DNA of 12,602 nucleotides from Pyrodictiaceae archaeon (lineage in GTDB: Archaea > Thermoproteota > Thermoprotei_A > Sulfolobales > Pyrodictiaceae): NCBI GenBank assembly GCA_027033675.1, contig JALVKZ010000135.1:1-12602 (forward strand), written 5' to 3'. Every line of letters begins with the position of its first letter. The first letter of the stretch is position 1. Position numbers and translations under genes: made by a program. Below are positions 7,406 to 12,602 of the stretch, piece after piece. The notes under the pieces were generated by a model, which was not told the DNA's origin, made no database searches, and saw only the letters and a list, made by a program, of their open reading frames with translations.

Positions 7406-7421
7406 CCCATTAAGCAATGGG
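7406..7421. repeat. Short inverted repeat in the intergenic region
   Basis: CCCATT, a 4-base spacer AAGC, then AATGGG: a perfect 6-bp inverted repeat. It may be an RNA hairpin or a protein site; nothing nearby decides between them. Confidence 0.35.
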
Positions 7422-7594
7422 GCTCACTGCTAAGTACCCCTTATTACTCAAAGCGGTGAGGGAACCGGCAAGGAATTGTTGCTTTACTAGCAATAAACAA
7501 GACAATAACTGCATAAATAATGAGAATTAGATAAGAAAGACTAAATATTAATTAAGAATAGGATAGGACACAGCTAAATAGCAATTAATGTGAT

Positions 7595-7601
7595 AAAAAA
7601 A
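7595..7601 (-). terminator. Oligo-T terminator after the binding-protein gene
   Basis: The minus strand has seven T in a row, starting 32 nt after the stop codon. This is a typical archaeal intrinsic termination signal. Confidence 0.65.
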
Positions 7602-7633
7602 CATTATGAGAATAGTTTATTGACTTACTAATG

Positions 7634-9904
7634 TTAGCTCTGTACCGTTACCTCTAGGTAGCTGAAGTGTGTTCCGCCCCATAGCAGTGGACCAGCATAG
7701 TCGTCTGGGTCCAGGTAGTCTGGTGCCCAGCCTATGATATAGACCTGGAAGTCGCCCTTCTCCGTCTTACTTAGCAATGTTGGCCAGTTGAGCGACTTTA
7801 CGCTTACCTGGAAGCCTAGCTGGCCCCATGTTTGCTGTAGTAGCGTAGCTATCTGCTCGCGCTGCGTGTTACCCTGGTTATACCATATCTCTATACTGTA
7901 CTTCGTTGGGTCAATACCGCTCTTCTGTATCAGTTTCATAGCCTTGTCTAGGTCGAACTTGTAGTGTATGACTATGTTATCATTGTGTCCCATTAGGCCA
8001 GCAGGTATTACGCCGTAGAGCGGTGCCAGGTAGCCACTGTAAACTGTCTGGGCTATCTGCTCGAATGGTATTGCGTACATTAGTGCCTGTCTTACCAGCT
8101 TGTTGTTGAATGGTGGCTTTAGGGTGTTGAGTACTATGTATACTATTGTTAGTGTTAGGCCGCCTTTCTCAACCTTTATCTCAAAGTTAGTGCCTGGGTA
8201 CTTGTAGCCCTCAACATCCTTTAGCCTATCGAGTGGTATAGCTGCTACATCTGCTTGGCCGCTCTTGTATAGCTGTATTCTTGTTACCGCGTCATTAGCT
8301 ATGATGTATATTGCTATCTTGTGGCTTGGCACACCATTCTTGCCGTAGGGAGCCTTGTTCCAGAGTGTCTTGTTCCAGTAGTATGGGTTGTACTTTAGCA
8401 CTATGTAGCTGTCCTCCTTGTAGTCAGCAACGTAGTATGGGCCAGTTGCTACTGGGTACTTGTGTATGTAGAGGTGTGTTGGGTCTTGTTCTCCGGGCTT
8501 TACGTACTTTGCCCAAGCTGCTGGGTTCTTTCCGCTCTGTGACTCCTTGAGTGCCTCCTCATACTTGCCCTGTAGCCCCTTCACGTTGTCAAAGAAGTAC
8601 TTCATTGGGAGTATTGACGCAAACGGGTCCGCTAGTATACTTAGTATGGCCGCGTATGGCCGGTATAGCTTGAGCATTACCACACCTGCTGTCTTGCCAC
8701 TGTAGCCGAAGAACTTGAGTAGCTCATCTAGGCTCTTGGGCTGTGCTACCTTGCCCTTGTACTCTGCTACTAGGTTGCCACTAGCTAGTACCTTGTTGAA
8801 TTCTTGCTCGCTTAGCACCTTGCTAGCGTTGACGTCCACAAACTCTGTTATCATCCAGCTTGGGTCCAGGCCTAGCCTAGCTATGCGCCATATGCTGAAC
8901 AAGACGTCGATTGCACTGATGTCGTAAACCTTGTTGTGCCATGGATCATAGGCCTTTATGCCGCTTCTTATCACGAAATACCAGGTCGTGCCCGCCTTGT
9001 CGTGTACCCAGGCTACTGCCACATCTGGTATGTAGTTCTTGGTGTCAGCTTTCCAGTAGGTTACTAGTGTGTCACCTATGTTGTGCCAGATTGCCCAGCC
9101 GAAGGTCTCGTAGTCTGCTGCTGGGTCAAACGTGTCCGGCCAGCCTATGGTGGCGTCAACGAAAGTGGTCGCGTTGTTCTTGTAGCCGCCGAAGCCTAGA
9201 TCAACTACGGGCGCGTTCTGGTCCTCGTATAGTAGGTCGAAGCGCTCTGCTAGTACCGGGTTGTAGTAGCGCCCGTGTAGCCAGCTCCATTCTGTCCGTA
9301 CGAAGACATACTGGCCTAGCCACAGCGTTGGTACCTGTTCGTTGCTTAACTTGTACACTGCCTCGTATAGGGCCTCTCTTATCTCCGGGTTTGTCTCCTG
9401 CCTACCAGCTATTATGAGTGCATCAATTGTCACGTTCCTATAGAATGCTGGATCAATGCTTGTAAAGGCTACACACTTCTCTGGTGGCTTAGTCTTCTTC
9501 GTGTCAACCTGGTACTTGACTATTATTAGCTTCTTCCCATGTGTATCAATCTTTGGTATCTGGGCACCCTTAGGTGCTACAACGACTACCGCCTTGCTAA
9601 CCTCGATTACGTGAACACCCTTAGGTAGAGGAGTTGGTGGCTTTGTCGTAGTAGTCGTTGTGGTAGTTGTTGTCGTTGTCTTTGTCGGCGATGTGGTTGT
9701 TGTCTTCGGCGATGTAGTTGTCGGCGGCGCGACCGTGGTCGTGGTTGTTGGCTGTGTTGTCGTTGTCGTTGTTGGTGGTGCTGTGGTTGTTGGCGTGGTG
9801 GTTGTTGTCTTACCACCACCCTTGGAGGCATAGTAGTACGCTACACCAGCAACAATAATGATAATGATGATAGTCGCAGTTATCCAGGCCGTACGAGAGG
9901 CCAT
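7634..9904 (-). CDS. Opp/Dpp-type ABC transporter solute-binding protein, membrane anchored, circularly permuted
   Basis: This 756-residue extracellular solute-binding protein is of the SBP family 5 (peptide/oligosaccharide) type. Residues 1-26 are a signal anchor with an isoleucine run and no lipobox cysteine. Residues 33-91 are a Thr/Pro stalk, and 92-155 a stretch I cannot assign. Residues 158-226 (TIDALIIAGRQETNPEIR, VPTLWLGQYVFVRTEW, GRYYNPVL) match what is normally the C-terminal end of the family. Residues 246-285 (FVDATIGWPDTFDPAADYE, NIGDTLVTYW) match the normal N-terminal strand. The rest follows family order: IPDVAVAW, ATGPYYVADYKEDSYIVLKYNPYYW (486-510), VRQALMYAIP (604-613), WAPDYLDPDDY (726-736). 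The protein then stops at 756 where the moved segment would begin. It feeds the permeases encoded divergently. Peptide or sugar specificity is not readable. ATG start, AGGTG upstream. Confidence 0.88.
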   Translation of the reverse strand: MASRTAWITATIIIIIIVAGVAYYYASKGGGKTTTTTPTTTAPPTTTTTTQPTTTTTVAPPTTTSPKTTTTSPTKTTTTTTTTTTTTKPPTPLPKGVHVIEVSKAVVVVAPKGAQIPKIDTHGKKLIIVKYQVDTKKTKPPEKCVAFTSIDPAFYRNVTIDALIIAGRQETNPEIREALYEAVYKLSNEQVPTLWLGQYVFVRTEWSWLHGRYYNPVLAERFDLLYEDQNAPVVDLGFGGYKNNATTFVDATIGWPDTFDPAADYETFGWAIWHNIGDTLVTYWKADTKNYIPDVAVAWVHDKAGTTWYFVIRSGIKAYDPWHNKVYDISAIDVLFSIWRIARLGLDPSWMITEFVDVNASKVLSEQEFNKVLASGNLVAEYKGKVAQPKSLDELLKFFGYSGKTAGVVMLKLYRPYAAILSILADPFASILPMKYFFDNVKGLQGKYEEALKESQSGKNPAAWAKYVKPGEQDPTHLYIHKYPVATGPYYVADYKEDSYIVLKYNPYYWNKTLWNKAPYGKNGVPSHKIAIYIIANDAVTRIQLYKSGQADVAAIPLDRLKDVEGYKYPGTNFEIKVEKGGLTLTIVYIVLNTLKPPFNNKLVRQALMYAIPFEQIAQTVYSGYLAPLYGVIPAGLMGHNDNIVIHYKFDLDKAMKLIQKSGIDPTKYSIEIWYNQGNTQREQIATLLQQTWGQLGFQVSVKSLNWPTLLSKTEKGDFQVYIIGWAPDYLDPDDYAGPLLWGGTHFSYLEVTVQS
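9632..9808 (-). repeat. Low-complexity tract encoding the Thr/Pro-rich stalk
   Basis: About 59 codons (residues 33-91) are mostly threonine with Pro, Ser and Lys, including a run of twelve Thr at 76-87. The codons are mixed (ACA, ACC, ACG, ACT), so it is a protein-level repeat rather than a pure DNA microsatellite. It likely forms an extended, possibly O-glycosylated spacer between the membrane and the binding domain. The long frames on other strands and frames here are by-products. Confidence 0.8.
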
Positions 9905-9911
9905 GCTCTTA

Positions 9912-9916
9912 CACCT
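9912..9916 (-). promoter_or_regulatory. Shine-Dalgarno of the solute-binding protein
   Basis: The minus strand reads AGGTG, 7 nt before the ATG at 9904. Confidence 0.55.
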
Positions 9917-9962
9917 ACCTATTGTACCTTTTTCACCATAGGGGATAAGAAGGTGGGCTCCC

Positions 9963-9969
9963 TTAAATA
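9963..9969 (-). promoter_or_regulatory. TATA box of the solute-binding protein gene
   Basis: The minus strand reads TATTTAA, about 60 nt before the ATG. It is the same element and spacing as for the radical SAM gene, giving a leader of about 35 nt. Confidence 0.6.
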
Positions 9970-10000
9970 TTCGGCGTTAGCTGATGACGCTGTGCTACGT

Positions 10001-10044
10001 TACTATATATGCGTGTTATCCGCGTCGTCTTGCTACTATATATG
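10001..10044 (+). promoter_or_regulatory. Two tandem TATA-like repeats for the permease operon
   Basis: The 11-mer TACTATATATG occurs at 10001-10011 and again at 10034-10044, exactly 33 bp apart, about three helical turns. Either copy could place TBP, with initiation near 10027 or 10062 and a leader of over 110 nt before the permease start at 10175. Identical spacing-matched copies suggest alternative promoters or paired protein sites. Confidence 0.5.
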
Positions 10045-10055
10045 TCCCATAGTAG
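10033..10055. promoter_or_regulatory. Palindromic operator candidate overlapping the second TATA repeat
   Basis: CTACTAT, nine spacer bases, ATAGTAG: a perfect 7-bp inverted repeat that covers the second TATA copy and ends just before the inferred transcription start. That position would suit a dimeric repressor. Confidence 0.45.
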
Positions 10056-10174
10056 TGGGGTGACACGTCCAGGAGAAGCTCTAATAGGGGGGTCGCTCCC
10101 AATGTGCCTTACCCTTGGAACGTGGTGCTAGTGCCGGGAGCCCTTGTCTCCTAAGAGCAACGGGGCGTGATGAG

Positions 10175-11173
10175 TTGGCAGAGCTTAAGAAGTTCCTAAT
10201 ACGCAGGCTACTAACCTTCATACCAACTCTCATAGGTGCCACGCTCATAGTATTCGTAATAGCGGTGAAGATTCCTGGGAATCCTGCTAGGCTCTGGGCT
10301 GGTGGTCAGAAGGCTTCGCCAGAAGTAGTCGCTAGGCTTGTTGCTGAGTACCATCTTAACGATACTTGGTATAACCAGTACTACTTCTTCATGAAGAACA
10401 TCTTATCAGGACAGGCAATAAGCCCCGTAACGCACACGAATATATGGAACGAGATAACGACGCGCTTGCTCCAGGTAACCTTGCCTCTGGCGCTCTTCTC
10501 GTTTACCCTAATAGTTATAATAGGTATACCTCTTGGAATTATATCAGCAATAAAACGCGACGCATGGATAGATGTCGTTATACGCGCTTTCGCGCTAATA
10601 GGTATCTCAACACCTATCTTCTGGCTAGCCTATCTCCTCATTTTCTGGCTCCAGCCACATGGACTCGTAACTCTGGCTGGCATGCCCCTACCAAAGTACA
10701 GGATAACTGGCGTGCCACCAATAGATGCCTTGCTGAAGCTCGACTTTCACTACCTCTGGCTCTTCGTTAAGCGCATGTGGTTGCCAGCATTCTTGCTCGG
10801 CTTCACGGGTATTGGGGTGATAACTAGGCTCACAAGGAACAGCTTCCTCGATGCCATGAGCGGCGAGTATGTTGTCTTCATGGAGGCTAGAGGGTTCCCA
10901 AAGAGAAGGATATACATGCACGTATTACGCAATGCCCTTACGCCAATAGTTACTGTATTGGGCCTCATGTTTGGTGGATTGCTTGCAGGCGCGCCGATAA
11001 CTGAGACCATATTCGGTCTACCAGGACTAGGCAGGTACATACTGCAATCAATATACAACTTCGACTACTTAACGATGATAGCGGGCGTGTTCTTCATAGC
11101 AATAATCTATATGACAAGCAACCTAATAGTAGACATACTCTATGCCGTAATAGATCCACGCGTAAGGTACTAA
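10175..11173 (+). CDS. dppB: ABC transporter permease, DppB/OppB type
   Basis: From TTG at 10175 the protein has 332 residues, the usual DppB length, and begins with the family pattern (LKKFLIRRLLTFIPTLIGATLIVFVIA, ending in PGNPA). It has about six membrane helices, a long extracellular loop after the first, and the cytoplasmic EAA loop at about 237-252 (EARGFPKRRIYMHVLRN) that contacts the ATPase. Downstream, APITETIFGLPGLGRY is the conserved block of this permease class. The frame is open back to TTG 10115. The 20 extra residues (Gly, Ser, Arg and one Cys) do not look like the family, while GGGGCGTGAT at 10162-10171 precedes 10175, so I chose the later start. It forms one half of the membrane channel with the next gene, which starts 45 bp after its stop. 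Confidence 0.9.
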   Translation: MAELKKFLIRRLLTFIPTLIGATLIVFVIAVKIPGNPARLWAGGQKASPEVVARLVAEYHLNDTWYNQYYFFMKNILSGQAISPVTHTNIWNEITTRLLQVTLPLALFSFTLIVIIGIPLGIISAIKRDAWIDVVIRAFALIGISTPIFWLAYLLIFWLQPHGLVTLAGMPLPKYRITGVPPIDALLKLDFHYLWLFVKRMWLPAFLLGFTGIGVITRLTRNSFLDAMSGEYVVFMEARGFPKRRIYMHVLRNALTPIVTVLGLMFGGLLAGAPITETIFGLPGLGRYILQSIYNFDYLTMIAGVFFIAIIYMTSNLIVDILYAVIDPRVRY

Positions 11174-11205
11174 TGAATCCCTGGACTCCCTAAGGTATGC
11201 CATGC

Positions 11206-11211
11206 GAGGTG
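11206..11211 (+). promoter_or_regulatory. Shine-Dalgarno of the second permease
   Basis: GAGGTG, 7 nt before GTG 11219. The overlapping ATG at 11217 is out of frame and stops after seven codons. Confidence 0.65.
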
Positions 11212-11218
11212 CACACAT

Positions 11219-12394
11219 GTGCCCAAATACGTGTATGTAAAGAACCCGCTGGATAAGCTAACAGATGCACTAATAGACGCGTTCGCGTTGCTCATGGATA
11301 AAATAAGGCCGGGATGGAGAACCAAGAATAGGGGTAGGCTGGAAGAATGGAGACTAATGTTCTATACGCTTAACCGCTCACCCCTAGGTATAGCTGGGGT
11401 AGTGCTCGTAGCTTTCTTCATACTATTGGCTATCTTTGGGCCCTCCTTCGCGCCAGTTAGCTACCGTACTGGCCTTGTGCTATGCGACATGAAGGCTAGG
11501 TTAGCGCCTCCGGGCACGGTCATAACAATACCAAACAAGGATTACTGTGTAAGGATGGGGCTTCATCCAGGCAAGTTCAAGTTCCTTGTGGGGAGCGATA
11601 ACTTTGGACGAGATCTCTGGAGCCGGCTGCTATACGGTGCGCGCACAAGCTTAGTGGTCTCAATACTCGTAGTCACTATTGGCTCCGCTATAGGGATACT
11701 CCTGGGCCTAGTAGCGGGCTACTACGGAGGCATCGTAGACGAGACTATTATGAGGATAACTGATATGTTCCTAGCATTTCCGGGCCTCATTCTAGCAATG
11801 GCATTATCAGCGACGCTTCCCTATGCCATTCAGGGCTGGTTCAAGAGCCACATGGAGCTCGCTAAGGCACTGGGCTACCTCTTCGCAGTAGAAAAGGTTG
11901 ATTACCCGGCCTTAGCGAGCCTCTTGTCAGTCATAATAGCGTTATGGATTGTCTGGTGGCCTGGCTACACTAGGCTAGTCAGGGGAACAGTACTAAGTGT
12001 CCGCGAAAATACCTATGTGGAGGCCGCTAAGGCACTGGGAGTATCTGATCTGGGAATAATGTTTAGGCACATACTGCCCAACATGATTGGGCCAGTACTA
12101 GTATATATAACGATGGATCTCGGGGGCGCTATACTTACAGAAGCTGGGCTAAGCTTCCTCGGCCTCGGCGCCGTGCCACCACTGGCCGATTGGGGCCGTA
12201 TAATCTATGATGGGGCACAGTTCTTCCCTAATGCCTATTGGCTAGTACTATGGCCAGGACTCTTCATATTCCTAACGGTCTTCGGGTTCAACCTCTTCGG
12301 CGATGCGCTGAGAGATGCTCTTGACCCGAGGACTAGGAGGAGTATTGAGTTCAAGGTGAAGAAGATCGTGACTGAGGAAGAGCAAGAGGCCTAG
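11219..12394 (+). CDS. dppC: ABC transporter permease, DppC/OppC type
   Basis: The 391-residue protein is the second permease of the importer. Residues 1-52 are a cytoplasmic lead with NRSPLGIAGVVLVAFFILLAI starting the first membrane helix at about 57-76. HPGKFKFLVGSDNFGRDLWSRLLYGARTSL (in part, 116-144) is the conserved DppC block (LGTDxxGRDxxSRLxYGARxSL). The EAA loop is at about 268-288 (EAAKALGVSDLGIMFRHILP), followed by EAGLSFLGLGAVPPLADWG. The family is usually near 300 residues; the excess lies in the N-terminal lead, an extracellular loop with C89 and C110, and about 30 extra residues around 200-230. GTG start with GAGGTG upstream. The stop TAG is directly followed by the Shine-Dalgarno of the ATPase gene, so the three plus-strand genes are an operon. 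Confidence 0.92.
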   Translation: MPKYVYVKNPLDKLTDALIDAFALLMDKIRPGWRTKNRGRLEEWRLMFYTLNRSPLGIAGVVLVAFFILLAIFGPSFAPVSYRTGLVLCDMKARLAPPGTVITIPNKDYCVRMGLHPGKFKFLVGSDNFGRDLWSRLLYGARTSLVVSILVVTIGSAIGILLGLVAGYYGGIVDETIMRITDMFLAFPGLILAMALSATLPYAIQGWFKSHMELAKALGYLFAVEKVDYPALASLLSVIIALWIVWWPGYTRLVRGTVLSVRENTYVEAAKALGVSDLGIMFRHILPNMIGPVLVYITMDLGGAILTEAGLSFLGLGAVPPLADWGRIIYDGAQFFPNAYWLVLWPGLFIFLTVFGFNLFGDALRDALDPRTRRSIEFKVKKIVTEEEQEA

Positions 12395-12399
12395 GGAGG
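12395..12399 (+). promoter_or_regulatory. Shine-Dalgarno of the ATPase gene
   Basis: GGAGG directly follows the permease stop codon and lies 9 nt before ATG 12409, suggesting translational coupling. Confidence 0.65.
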
Positions 12400-12408
12400 G
12401 CCGGGATC

Positions 12409-12602
12409 ATGGTTGAGCTACGCTGTAATGACCCCATAATAGAAGTACATGATCTCTATGTGTACTTCTATACATATGCTGGCGTGGTACGGGCTATTGA
12501 GGGTGTTAGCTTCTGCATCGAGCGCGGCGAGACCTACTGCCTTGTGGGTGAGACGGGATGCGGTAAGTCGGTTACATCGCGTGCCCTTACCAAGCTTATA
12601 CT
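12409..12602 (+). CDS. dppD: ABC transporter ATP-binding protein, DppD/OppD type (3' truncated by window)
   Basis: The first 64 codons encode the N-terminus of an oligopeptide-type ABC ATPase. IIEVHDLYVYFYTYAGVVRAIEGVSF is the usual first sheet with the aromatic A-loop region, and VGETGCGKSVTSRAL is the Walker A motif (GxxGxGKS) in the form typical of DppD. The Walker B, signature and C-terminal oligopeptide region lie beyond the window. It would energise the DppB/DppC channel from the cytoplasmic side. A second ATPase gene (DppF) is expected downstream but cannot be seen. Confidence 0.92.
   Translation, partial: MVELRCNDPIIEVHDLYVYFYTYAGVVRAIEGVSFCIERGETYCLVGETGCGKSVTSRALTKLI

Larger units (their letters stand above)
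7328..7633. other. Intergenic region without a recognisable gene
   Basis: With the upstream leader this gap of about 370 bases separates the radical SAM start from the binding-protein stop. Its right half (about 7485-7620) is strikingly AT-rich compared with the genes around it. I found no open frame with a credible start, no tRNA-like fold and no C/D-box pair on either strand. It holds a small palindrome (7406-7421) and the terminator at 7595-7601. Confidence 0.5.

Noticed and set aside
8941..9417. 158-residue plus-strand frame, Cys/Arg/Ser-rich
   Set aside because: It is antisense to the conserved blocks of the binding protein.
9600..9810. CRISPR or DNA-level tandem repeat in the GTTGTGG-rich tract
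   Set aside because: There is no regular repeat/spacer structure; the variation follows synonymous Thr codons.
9607..9831. 74-residue minus-strand frame made of Arg, Gln and Pro
   Set aside because: It is the shifted frame of the threonine codons of the stalk.
7634..9904. Idea that the odd block order in the binding protein is an assembly error or a frameshift
   Set aside because: One uninterrupted frame runs from anchor to stop, the joint has a plausible linker, and the segment missing from the C-terminus is not found in any frame downstream of the stop.

Overview
The window looks like a chromosomal segment of a hyperthermophilic crenarchaeon. My best guess is a Pyrodictiaceae/Desulfurococcales relative such as Hyperthermus or Pyrodictium, but no rRNA is present to prove it. 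The signs are archaeal TATA elements of the TATTTAA type 55-65 nt upstream of start codons, strong GGAGG/GAGGTG Shine-Dalgarno sites, frequent TTG and GTG starts, very frequent CTAG, and gene families typical of this group: PaREP1, AMP phosphorylase, a crenarchaeal HTH/coiled-coil regulator and an RFAP-synthase-type GHMP protein. No RNA gene, insertion sequence, CRISPR array or phage gene was seen.

Left part (1-1900): the 3' end of a GHMP-family gene converges on a PaREP1 gene (293-898, minus). Next comes a small HTH regulator with a long C-terminal coiled coil (1151-1729, minus). It is divergent from a CPA2-type cation/proton antiporter (1927-3171, plus).

Middle part (3314-7261): AMP phosphorylase (nucleotide salvage/degradation) is followed closely by a short sugar-nucleotidyltransferase. 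Both converge on a minus-strand radical SAM protein with a B12-binding-like N-terminal domain. About 370 bases of AT-rich, apparently non-coding DNA follow.

Right part (7634-12602): an Opp/Dpp-type ABC importer. The solute-binding protein gene (minus) lies head-to-head with permease 1, permease 2 and the start of the first ATPase (plus). They share a 270-bp control region with two tandem TATA-like boxes and a 23-bp palindrome.

The standout observation is the solute-binding protein itself. The segment that normally forms the C-terminal end of a family-5 binding protein sits near the N-terminus, just after a membrane anchor and a threonine-rich stalk. The protein then runs from the usual N-terminal strand onward and stops where that segment would normally begin. 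This is a circular permutation, read directly from the order of conserved blocks. The permeases and ATPase next to it look conventional in order and motifs.
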